The translations under genes and the position numbers were made by a program. From Rotaria socialis (Eukaryota > Rotifera > Eurotatoria > Philodinida > Philodinidae): a DNA stretch of 64,000 nucleotides. Within the stretch, counting starts at the first letter, position 1. Each line of letters begins with the position of its first letter. The notes beneath the pieces were generated by a model. The model ran no database searches. It was given only the letters and a program-made list of their open reading frames with translations, and was not told where the DNA came from. Below, piece after piece: positions 26,930-36,475 of this stretch. The stretch covers positions 1 through 64,000 of the forward strand of contig CAJNYU010002220.1 in assembly GCA_905331475.1 (NCBI GenBank), read 5' to 3'.

Positions 26930-28003
26930 TTATTCCCATGATGATGTACAATAGAGCTTTTCAAGTGATTTTAATATAATTCGAACTGTTTGTCCCATAG
27001 AATCTATAGCAATAGACCATTGATAGAGCATTAATTTAACATCATCACTATCGTTAAGATCTACTATTGTTACGACTGGTGGCAGTGATTTCTTGTCAGA
27101 TGTTGCCATTGATGTTGGTTGTTTGCTTGTTGTCATTGTTTCCTATTATCATAGAAAAGAAAATATCTTTTTGAAAAATGAGAATTAATTTTCATTTACC
27201 ATAGCTGCTTTATTGGCGCTGTTAATAATTATTTCGATTAATTGATTAAATGTTTCAGGTTTAGATTTCTGAACTCTCTGGATAATATTATTCAATGGTG
27301 TTAACGCTTGTTTTGTTACCATATTAAATAAATAATTATCAAATCTTTCTGATGTGCTTAAAACTTGTACAAATCTATTAATCGTATGCTTTAATGTTGA
27401 AAATATTTGTTGAATTTTTCGACCATCTAAATCTGGATGAATATTTTGCAAAAATTCTTCGGGTAGAGTACCATTTACGATAAGTTCGCCATGAATAATA
27501 TTCATATGCGTCATATTAATAATGTTGTCAATAAAGTGTTCTAAATCAAAGTTGTTGTCAGCAGCAGACCATAGACCACTTCCTAATTTTTCATAATCAA
27601 TTTCTTGCAAAACTATACGAATAATAGTTTCATTATCGATATTCTCTCGGATTTTATTCATTGTTTCATTGTTATTCAATATTGAAATTGCAATATAAGT
27701 GAAATTCATATTTTGTATTGAATTAGTAATCATTTGTTCAACTATAGTACCTTTTAAGCTACTTGCAGAATTGGCATCTTTTAGTTTGTTTGCATTAAAT
27801 AAAAATCGTTTCTGTCGATGATGTTGAGACGAAAACGACGAAGCACGATGAAAACGCATTGCAAGTTGAGCAACTTCTGGTATAATCGTCGCCAGACTAT
27901 CAGCTGTACGAAGAAGAGTACAAGAGCTTGAACTTAATTGAGCAAAAACATCGATTTGAAGTAAAATCACGTAACAGAAAAATATAGATAAAAAGTGCAT
28001 CAT
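26930..28003 (-). CDS. Secreted protein of unknown function with a basic processing site
   Basis: Two exons: 27201-28003 (edge within a base) and 26930-27142, joined in phase 0 across a short GT-AG intron (AAMG boundary; donor GTAAATG, acceptor GATAATAG), giving about 338 residues. The N-terminus MMHFLSIFFCYVILLQIDVF is a clear signal peptide. Around residues 60-67 there is HRQKRF, a furin-type dibasic site, so the chain may be cut into a short pro-region and a main body starting FLFNANKL. The body has several N-glycosylation sequons (NFT, NNET, NMT, NGT) and a helical, Leu/Ile-rich pattern, with only one cysteine in the mature part I read (in YCTSSWE at the C-terminus). I recognise no family. 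The start is the first of two adjacent ATGs and lies 54-62 nt downstream of a TATA box. Confidence 0.7.
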
Positions 28004-28056
28004 TCGAAAAATCTTGATAAATCTTAGAATGATCTTTAAATGCCTGAATGAATTCT

Positions 28057-28065
28057 CTATTTATA
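28057..28065 (-). promoter_or_regulatory. TATA box of the secreted-protein gene
   Basis: TATAAATAG on the minus strand, 54-62 nt before the ATG at 28003. This leaves room for a start site about 30 nt downstream and a 5' leader of about 25 nt. The match to the consensus and the spacing support a core promoter; no experiment does. Confidence 0.55.
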
Positions 28066-28343
28066 CTGCATGCCATCTTTTTGCCAATTATTTCTTAAGT
28101 ATTTACCAATTAAGAACATACAGATTGTTGTATCAATAATGGTATGTTAACAGCATCTCAAAATAAATAGATATGAATATTAGCACTCATTGATCATAGG
28201 AAAGCACAGAAATATTATGATTTGTTATTTTTATTTTTGTTTGTCGCAGAAACAATTCTATTAAATATAAACGGTTTTGTTTTTACAATACGTTCACACT
28301 GAAGAAAAAACGAAATGGTAGATTTCGTTTGAAAAACTTATTT

Positions 28344-29320
28344 TTATAATCGTCCACGAATTTTCAAAACATAATACATAGCACCGGCTATGGCACCACC
28401 TATATGACCTGCTGAACCAATGTTTCCTTGACGATGTGTTAAAGCTCGATAGAGGTCATATGCAATAAATGCTCCAACACCGACAATAACAGGCATCGGT
28501 ATAACAAAAAACAGAAGAACAGTATCAAATGGACGAATAAATGAGTAGAGCACTGTCATGCCCATAGTAACACCTAAAATGAAAACAAATATGTTTATGT
28601 ACATATTGATAGAATATGTTCTAAAGAAAACAAACCAGAAGCTCCAACGGCTGGCACAGAAGGTCTTCGATCGTAGAATCCTTGATAACATATATGAGCA
28701 AGTGAACAACCAACTGCACTAACAAGAAATAATTGAATAAATGCTGGTAAACCAATATGATTTAAAACCAGAGGGCCTAGATATAAATATGTACAATCAT
28801 AGTCGATAGGGGCGGGGAGGGGGTGAGCCAAAGTAATATTTTACCAAAACTATACAAAACAAAGTTATTAATCAAAAAATGTGTAAAATCAAGATGGCTA
28901 AAAGCTGAAGTAACAAGAGTCCATATACGATTGTGTCGAACAACACCATCCCAAGATACCACTAAAAATTAAATAACAGCTTATTTATTTATTTTTTGAA
29001 CATACATACATACTAAAATTATTCGTCAAAAACGATAATAGACGATGATCATGATTTGATTTAGCATGAGCATAGGAGATATTCCATGCAACAAAAACAA
29101 TTCCATTAATAATAATTATTCCGAGAATGGCATTTTTTTCATTGATAGATCCAAATGGAAATTGTTTATTATTAAGAGGAGATGAACGTATCGAAGAACG
29201 AACTTTATCCGTTGGAAGTGAAGAACGAAATGCTCGGCGTATTTTATCTGTAGTTAACAGACGACGACAAGTAAAAAGTGAAGATTGTCGAGATAGAAGT
29301 GTTCTTATTAATACATTCAT
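28344..29320 (-). CDS. Rhomboid-family intramembrane serine protease, probably mitochondrial
   Basis: Four exons (29014-29320, 28845-28961, 28636-28776, 28344-28573), all with phase 1 introns, give about 264 residues. Rhomboids cut membrane proteins with a Ser-His dyad inside the bilayer. The serine is in VPAVGASGVTMG, whose codons span the exon 3/4 junction, and the histidine is in GSAGHIGGAIAG in the last helix. An upstream helix carries FSHLDFTHFLINNFVLYSFG, matching the conserved His/Asn positions of the family (HxxxN type). The first 50 residues are rich in Arg, Ser and Leu and lack acids, as in a mitochondrial presequence, so a PARL/Pcp1-type role is inferred. PARL itself has different loop lengths, so orthology is open. 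The start codon lies 76 bp from an inverted-repeat element that probably sits in its promoter. Confidence 0.85.
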
Positions 29321-29395
29321 TGACTTTCTTTTATCTACATGAGAGAAAATAACGTTCTCAAAGCATGCTTTTATGATATGGAAAACAACATATAT

Positions 29396-29631
29396 GTCGG
29401 AGTTGACTTTAAAATCCAGTTGCCTTTTAAAGGCAACTAGTTGTCTTTAAAATTGAAGAGTCAACTAGTTGTTTTTAAAATTTGATAGTCAACTAGGATA
29501 GAGCTAGTTGACTCTTCAATTTTAAAGACAACGAGTTGACATTAAAATCAACTGGATGGAGCTAGTTGATTTTAAAATCAACTAAGATGGAGTCAGTTGA
29601 CTTTAAAATGTATAATCATAAAGTTGTTATG
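29396..29631 (+). repeat. Left terminal inverted repeat arm
   Basis: About 235 bp built from diverged copies of a short unit around CAACTAGTTG (itself a palindrome) with TTTAAAAT spacers. The arm can also fold on itself: GTCAACTAG and CTAGTTGAC pair at several places. Its inner end, near 29610-29631, reads TTTAAAATGTATAATCATAA and matches the reverse complement of the right arm. Confidence 0.75.
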
Positions 29632-29829
29632 CACTAATCGATAATGAACTTGTTTAACTGATGGAAACTTTTCGATCTGAAATTAACAAAGAATTATTTA
29701 TTTACTATCAAACCATCATTTCATTTAATAATGAAGGCGGCTTTCTACTCAAAGCTAGATGCTTAGTTGAATGAGTTAGATACTAAATGACCAGCGACGT
29801 ACTTGATAACAACTGAAACATATGAAAAA

Positions 29830-30191
29830 GGGTGGAGTGTGGGTGTGGGCGTGAGCTACCCAGGTCGAACAGTCCGACCTGGAAACGGCCGGTTCCGAGT
29901 AGTTCCGTTGATTTTGTGGAAGCAGTATTCCGGTTGGAAATTTTTTCGGTGATTTCCGATCAATTCCTACCGGAAAGCACCGGAACTTGGCAGGAGTTCG
30001 CCGGAAAAGTCCGGCCGTATTTTTGGCCGGAATACTGCTTCCATGTTCCAACGATTTCCCATGTTTTCCTGCAGGATATGGCGACTTTCCCGCATATTCC
30101 CTGGAGTATCCTACGGGATCCGGGGACCGGAATGTTCGACCTGGGATAGACTCGAAACCATACCCACACCCATACCCACTCCCACACCCTC
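29830..30191. repeat. GC-rich core with inverted telomere-like TGTGGG ends
   Basis: A roughly 360-bp block that is sharply richer in G+C than the rest of the window. Its left edge reads GTGTGGGTGTGGGCG, and the reverse complement of its right edge reads GGTGTGGGAGTGGGTATGGG and then TGTGGG. The edges therefore face each other as inverted degenerate TGTGGG runs, each followed by CCCAGGTCGAACA. Inside is a perfect 16-bp inverted repeat, GGAAGCAGTATTCCGG at 29918-29933 with its complement at 30027-30042, and many CCGGAA/TTCCGG motifs. Open frames cross it on both strands but look like by-products of the base composition. It may be a second element nested in the outer one. Confidence 0.65.
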
Positions 30192-30225
30192 AATCTCATC
30201 TATTGATTAAAATACTCTTTATCAT

Positions 30226-30420
30226 ATCAATAACAACTTTATGATTATACATTTTAAAGTCAACTAGTTGGTTTTAATGTCAACTAGTTGTCTTTAAAAT
30301 TTTATAGTCAACTAGGATGGAGCTAGTTGACTCTTCAATTTTAAAGACAACTAGTTGACTCTTAAATTTTAAAGTCGACTAGTTGCCTTTAAGAGGCAAC
30401 TGGATTTTAGAGTCAACTCC
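30226..30420 (-). repeat. Right terminal inverted repeat arm
   Basis: Reverse complement of the left arm, about 195 bp, shorter by loss of one or two internal AACTAGTTG units. The outermost bases GTCAACTCC abut the right copy of the AACATATAT target duplication. Confidence 0.75.
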
Positions 30421-30429
30421 AACATATAT

Positions 30430-31711
30430 CTTTTAAATAAGAGTAAAACAATCATTAGTGACTTAGCCAATAGTTCAAGTATTAGACAATGACCAATACT
30501 TGGCGCCGATACACAGATCATTTTTATTCGATTCCAATCATACGAGAAAATTTTTAGTTTTAGTTATTTTTTTGATAAAAAAGTTAGGTAAAAAAGATCA
30601 TCTACATGACGAATGTAAGTGGAATTCGTTCAACAAATTTATTCGTATGTAAAAATTATATGCAATAAAATTCAAATAGGCGACACGAATTTTTCAATTT
30701 AACAAAATATACCTAATAATAACATCAATCAATCTAAAATATTCTAGATGTTCTACGATATTATTCATCCATTAGATATTTCAAAAGTAGTTTAGATTAA
30801 AGTATAACTATATGACAGATCGACTAGTTTAAACAATTTTTATGTATTGTGCTAACAAGGAAATGATTCTGATGATAATCCGTCATTTGAACCCATGCAG
30901 TTAGCTCGTTAGTTTACATTAATACTAGAGTTTGAAGTCAGTTTACAATCGATTTATCTAACTTTCAATGCATTTTTAGGAAACGACTATCAATCAAATA
31001 AATGTTCTAGTTAAAAAGAATATTTATTTGTCGAAATATGAAGTTCACAACTAAACTCGATTAATATAAGCTGTGATTATCAAACGACTTATTTTGGGAA
31101 CATTTTAAATGTGATTAAATCTATTTAAAGGTACAAATATTACAATAGTTACAAGTTCAGTCAAAAGTTATACGACCTTCAAGCTAATTAATCTAGGATA
31201 TATTTTACATTTACTGAAACTTTGTTTCTGAACCTCCTATGAATTTCAACAACAGGCGCTACAATTCACTATCGGATAGATTCTTTTTTTTGTTGTTAGA
31301 AACAACTTAAGGTATTCTGTAGTTTTGTTTAGTTACTTTTTATTTATTTGTTCTAGTTTCAGTATAGAACGAATTTATAAAGAAATACTTAAACACGAAT
31401 GAAACTCATATAACAACTAAATCGACAGATCAAAAAAATATCAGCAATTCAGACGCTCCTGTATTGTTTGGACCAATTGCCTCATTTAGTTAATAATTCA
31501 AACAATTTCCAACTACAATCAACAAACTATTGCAAATATTAACCAAATCTCGAATAATAAATTGAATAGTATAGCTGATCGTTATAATTTAACATGGATT
31601 TGTGTTAGTTCATCTGAAATCAAAATATCACTTATTATATTTATGTTCTTCAATACAAATAAATCAGAACAAGAAACAGAAGCACAATATTTTATTTTAT
31701 TTTATTTTATT
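30430..31711. other. Intergenic, no gene seen
   Basis: AT-rich sequence between the inverted-repeat element and the 3' end of the CCDC43 gene. Apart from an ATTTT repeat at about 31690-31713, which supplies AATAAA signals on the minus strand for CCDC43, nothing stands out. Confidence 0.5.
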
Positions 31712-32577
31712 TTAACGGCGTCTCTCTTGCTTTTGAGCTCGTTGTTGTGCTTTTTTCTTTCGTTCTTCATCCTTTTGTTTTTGATTATTAGAATCAATTT
31801 TATTTTTTTCTTGTTGTTTTTTATGTGCCTAAAAATGGTCAATAAATTTATACGTTTTTTTTCTGTAAATGATTAAATAAAAGATCGTTTTTTACCTCAT
31901 GTTGCAGTTCTCGTGATTTTTTTTCTCGATCTTCAATGATTTGTGTATTTGTATTTTGAAATAAATTGTTAGCATTGGTTTCATGTTCATCTTCATTGTC
32001 ACTTTCTTCATCAGACACTTCAGAATATTTTGCTAATACTTGAGATTTATGTTTTTTTGATGCAAGATCATCATTAGCTTTATTTGCATTATGATCATTA
32101 TTTTGTTTTTGTTTCATTGTTGATTCCATTTGATTCATGGCATTAATCAATGCATCATTCATGACATCATCATCTTTATGTATTGCAATAGAATTTCATT
32201 CTTTTAAACGGAAATTCGTTGATTTATTACCTGTTTGACTTTTGTCAGAGTTTGAATTATGATCCTTATTGTGTTGTATTTGATACCAACGATTAAGGAT
32301 TTGTTCACTGAGATTATCAATATTATGATCATGCTTACAAATAAAAACAATGTGCATTACCCTATTCATTTATTTTTAAAATTATTATTACTTTCAAATC
32401 CAGATCAGCGAGTAGTTCTGCAATAGCTACTTGTTTTTCTTCGTCCGTTTCACTATCACTTGTAACAATACCCATCAAATATTGAACAAAATCACTCATA
32501 TCAACATCGTTCGATTGTAATTCATTAAGTAATGATCGAATCCATTCATCGAAAGATGAAGATGATGCCTCTGCCAT
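31712..32577 (-). CDS. CCDC43: CCDC43 homologue
   Basis: Four exons (32392-32577, 32231-32333, 31896-32173, 31712-31828) give about 224 residues, the same size as human CCDC43. The N-terminal helical part (MAEASSSSFDEWIRSLLNEL, then YLMGIV and EEKQVAIAELLADLD) matches the family's WL...LGILQ.EEE pattern. The centre has AKYSEVSDEESDNED, matching the AQYADVTDEEDE block, then LFQNTNTQIIEDREKKSREL, equal to LFRNTN..D..NARKLERDSL. The C-terminus is a Lys/Arg/Gln-rich helix ending RRR. I chose the ATG at 32577 rather than the in-frame GTG at 32586. Introns are short and phases consistent (0, 1, 0). The molecular function of the family is poorly known. Confidence 0.85.
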
Positions 32578-34061
32578 TAGACACACTTGTATCTAGATCT
32601 AGAGATACTAGAAAAATTATATTATTCACTACTATGATAAGTGATGTGTTGCCAATGCAAAAAGCATTCGAGCACAGTTTTCTATTCTAGTGTTTGGATA
32701 GCGTTTCTTGAGTCAATCTTCGTCATACTGTTTTTAAATTAGTTAGAGAAGCATTCTGTTTTCTCGATTTTAAGCATTATATGAAAAGTAAATAAGAATA
32801 CTCCTGTTTCTTGAAATAGAGTGTGACATCATCCATGAAACTGGTACTTTTTTCTATACAATAAAAAGATTTGATAGATACAGACTTGTATTCTGAAGTT
32901 TTGCCTATTAAAAACGTAATTTTTCATTTTTATTATCGAATAGTTTGACCTGATCATATGACAGAAAATACTTCCTATATCACTCATAATTTTTCTTCTC
33001 GTTAAAAGACAAGTAAAATTCAATGTAATTGATGATATTTATTGAAGTTACTGAGTTGTAATGTATTCAACATATATCAATTATTGTAAACTTTTCTAAT
33101 TTTGATTAACATAACTTTCCTATGTTTGACTACAAAAGTATCATTCAAATGTGTTGATAAAAAATCGATCACCTTTGTCCTGATAGGATTAAAAACATCA
33201 AAGAAAACTAAGAGTTTCGTCAATCTTCCTACCACTGGAATCTTGCATTAATGACAAAACAAAAAATGGCCTTTAGTTAGTCCGAATCCGAATATGATTA
33301 ATATAGCTTTGAGATATTTATACTATTGGATATAATCAACTATATATATATCAAATCGATAGATGACAGTCTCTTACAATCACATAATTCATTATATGAA
33401 AGTATAGATTTGCAACAGAATCGTTGTTGACCAAATTCTTTTAAGATATCGTACAAAACCTCACTACCAACGATATATACATATTACAGAATTAACTCGA
33501 CATTAGGATACATTATAGATTTCGAATGGAGAGATTAGAAGAAATAATAAATCAAAACAATAAATTATTAAATATATGCCAAAAACTAATGAATCGTAAA
33601 TCGATATTTTCTCAATAAAATCAGTCACTGATGAAGTCAAAGCTCGTCATCAGCAACATGCGAATATATGAATGTTATTACTGAATGAAAATATAATTAA
33701 ACTTATGCAAATTTTTATTGATTAAAAACAAATAGAATGCGTCGAAATTCATTCATTACAAAATCTCTATAATTTATAGCTACTACTGAATTATATTGAT
33801 AATTTTGAATCTTTTTTTTCTTCCTCTTAATATCCTATACAAACAAAACTCGTAATCATCACGTTAAAGAATAGATTGAATATATTTGTTTGACCGTTGT
33901 TCTCTTTCTCTTGCTTTCGTTTTAAGTTAACGTTCTGTCATATTCTATGTTTGTATAAGCCATTTGGTCAGTCAGGAAGTGATTAATGGCATTGTTGACA
34001 GTCGTTGACACGTATATAGAGAATACAAAGAAGCAACTAAGTAAAAGAATATCATTTTGCC
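32578..34061. other. Intergenic between divergent CCDC43 and TSP1-Ig-protease-like genes
   Basis: No exon chain was found. This 1.5-kb gap must hold the promoters of both divergent genes. A TATA-like ACGTATATAGAG lies near 34010-34021, about 45 bp before the plus-strand ATG. Confidence 0.5.
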
Positions 34062-36475
34062 ATGAATCGTTACTTACTATTCAGTATAATATTTATTCTT
34101 ACGACAAATGCTGATGGTATATCAACAAAATATCGTCAATGGTGTTCACCATGGAAATTTTGTGCATTTACAGGATGGAAATCTTGGGAACCATGCGATA
34201 AAACATGTGGAGGTGGTGTCCGTAGACGTTATCGGCAAATGTGTTCATTACCTGTTATTGATTTTACTCAACATGTTGCAATGTGTCATAAAACATTAAA
34301 TGATTTCGTTCAGTATGAAAATTGCTCACAAATATGCTCAAATTATGGAACATGGTCGAATGAAACGAATCAATGTCTATGTGATGATATAAGTATTGTT
34401 GACTCGTGTTGTATGACTGGTGTGAAAAATTTCTATTTGTTAGGAATGTAATATTTGCCTTTTTTTTGCTATTACGTATAGATCGAGGTCGATGGTCAGA
34501 ATGGTCATCATGGTCAAGATGTAAAGCACGATGTGGAACATATGGTGTCCGTAATAGAACACGTACTTGCTTATGGAAACACGATCTTATGCGACGAGAT
34601 ATAAAGCATATCAATTGTATTGGAGATCGAGTTCAATATGAAAGTTGTTTAAAAGATTGTCATGAGCCAGGTTAGAAAAAAAATAATAAAAGAATAGGTT
34701 TTCTTTTATTTTTTGCTCGTTCAACAGAAAAAATTTAGTCTTGTTTTGTAGAATACGATGAAGAATTTTTTGAAAAAATGCCAATTAATACAACTGTAAC
34801 GATTGGTAAACATGCACAATTTATGTGTAAACAAAAAAGTGGTAGCATTAAATGGTAAAATTTCAAAAATAGCTATTATTTATATTTGGAAAATTTCTTT
34901 GTTCACATTAGATTTAAACAGAAATTTATATTTAACATAAAAAAAACGTTGAGAGTACTATTGATATATTCTATGATGAAATCAATGTTGCCAATAAGAG
35001 ATACATTGTTTCGTTTATTTTCTATTTGATCACGTCATTGAATAGAAAATTTCAAGTTCTACATAATACGATTGCTTCTGCAAACTTGTCGCATGTTCTA
35101 CGAGCATCAAAACAGCTAGAATAATTTAGTAGCTAAAAATAATAATTAATTCATTTATCTTTTCTGGATCGAAACTTATTTTTTTCTTCAAAGGTTCATT
35201 AATGATCAAGATGTTTTCGTACTATCGATTCAAAATCCTTCAATAAAAACTGTTTCAAACCGTACAATATTATTTATTTATCCGATAACAAACTATTTTT
35301 CTTCTCAAACACGTATAACGTGTCAAATAAATACGTTCGATGGTGAACATATAAATCGACATGCTTGGCTGATAATTGATGAAATTGAAAATAATATTGA
35401 AAATTCGATTGATAATCAATGTGAACTAATAAAACCATTAGAATCCATTTATTATGTTCGATTAGGATCAAGTTTTTCAATACAATGTCAAGCTAAAGCA
35501 CTTAATGCCACCGTTCTATGGTATAAAAATGATATTCTAATTCATAGTCACGGAGAAGATAATATACAAATATTAATTAATTATATGTTATTTATTAATA
35601 CAATTGATATTAATCATAATGCAAATTTTTCTTGTACTACTCAAACAACAACAAAATGTAAACAGATATCATACTGGAAATTAATTGTATTTGAAAGTAC
35701 TCAACAGATTTCAAATAGATTACAAGTCAATCCATTAAATTTTGTTGGCACATATGGTATTGTATTACCGGGTTCATCACCATGGCATGTCACAATATCC
35801 TATCGTGATTTATCAGTTAATTTTCATTATGATGCATTTTGTTCAGGTTTATTGATTGATGAGAATACAATTTTGAGTGTATCACAATGTTTTGATAAAT
35901 CATCATCGTTACAAACATTTCTTGAACAACAAAATTTAATATTTGATCCAGCAAAACTTGTTATTTATGTTGCAAAATATGATCGTTTAAGTGCAAGTTC
36001 ATTTGAAAGACAATCATCTGTGAAGCAATTATTGACCTCAAATAATGATTTTATCATCTTAAAAGTACATTTACTTTTTATGAGTTTAGAATCTCGTCCA
36101 TTGTCATTACCTACGATGAATGAAATAGCAAAATTAGTTAATAATGTTTCTTTATATGCAACAGGTTGGGGTCCATTATCGACAAATGCTGATAAGCTAA
36201 TGCATCTTAAATATATTCAACAACGATTAATTGATTGCAATGTGTCTTCATCACCGATTACATTATGTACAACAACTATCGCTATAAAACAACCAAATTT
36301 ATGTCCAGGTGATACTGGCGGAATACTTTTTGCGCAAACAAAACAACATATATTTGCCGTTGGTCTTATATCACGATTTTCAAAAGCATTTTGTGATATG
36401 CGTTCAATACAAATCACAACCATCATTCGTCTAGACACTATAACGACTTGGTTAAAACAAAATTCACTTGTATAA
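34062..36475 (+). CDS. Secreted TSP1-TSP1-Ig-Ig-trypsin-like protein with a degenerate protease site
   Basis: Four exons (34062-34419, 34482-34670, 34752-34854, 35194-36475) join in phase to about 643 residues. The order is: signal peptide (MNRYLLFSIIFILTTNADG); a diverged thrombospondin type 1 repeat (WKSWEPCDKTCGGGVRRRYR); a canonical one (GRWSEWSSWSRCKARCG); two Ig-like domains with C...W...C pairs (FMCKQKSGSIKW...ITCQ and FSIQCQAKALNATVLWYKN...FSC); and a trypsin-like domain. In the last, the TAAHC motif is LSVSQCFD (catalytic His to Gln), the Asp motif is kept as NNDFIILKV, and GDSGG is CPGDTGG (Ser to Thr). Two of three catalytic residues are changed, so it is probably an inactive serine protease homologue acting as a binding or immune regulator. 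The ATG at 35585 is internal; the frame clearly extends upstream. Confidence 0.85.

Larger units (their letters stand above)
29396..30420. mobile_element. Non-autonomous inverted-repeat DNA element with 9-bp target duplication
   Basis: A 1,025-bp unit is flanked by direct repeats AACATATAT at 29387-29395 and 30421-30429. Its ends are long inverted repeats: both begin GGAGTTGACT.TAAAATCC, go through repeated AACTAGTTGAC blocks, and end at ATAATCATAAAGTTGTTAT. No transposase-like frame is present, so it would need a partner in trans. The two arms differ by several indels, so the insertion is not brand new. The left end carries three extra bases (GTC) before the shared terminus. It lies 76 bp upstream of the rhomboid start. 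Confidence 0.8.

Noticed and set aside
28777..28962. Extension of rhomboid exon 2 through KILLWLTPSPPLS
   Set aside because: This is read-through of a phase 1 intron (donor GTAAAATATT, acceptor ATATCTAG); removing it restores the rhomboid helix order.
29776..30244. Four open frames of 79-105 codons on both strands in the GC-rich core
   Set aside because: All overlap each other and simply reflect low stop-codon density in GC-rich inverted-repeat DNA; no domain seen.
35585..36475. Treating the ATG at 35585 as the start of a stand-alone protease
   Set aside because: The same frame is open back to the acceptor at 35193 and codes the Ig-like domains; the ATG is internal.
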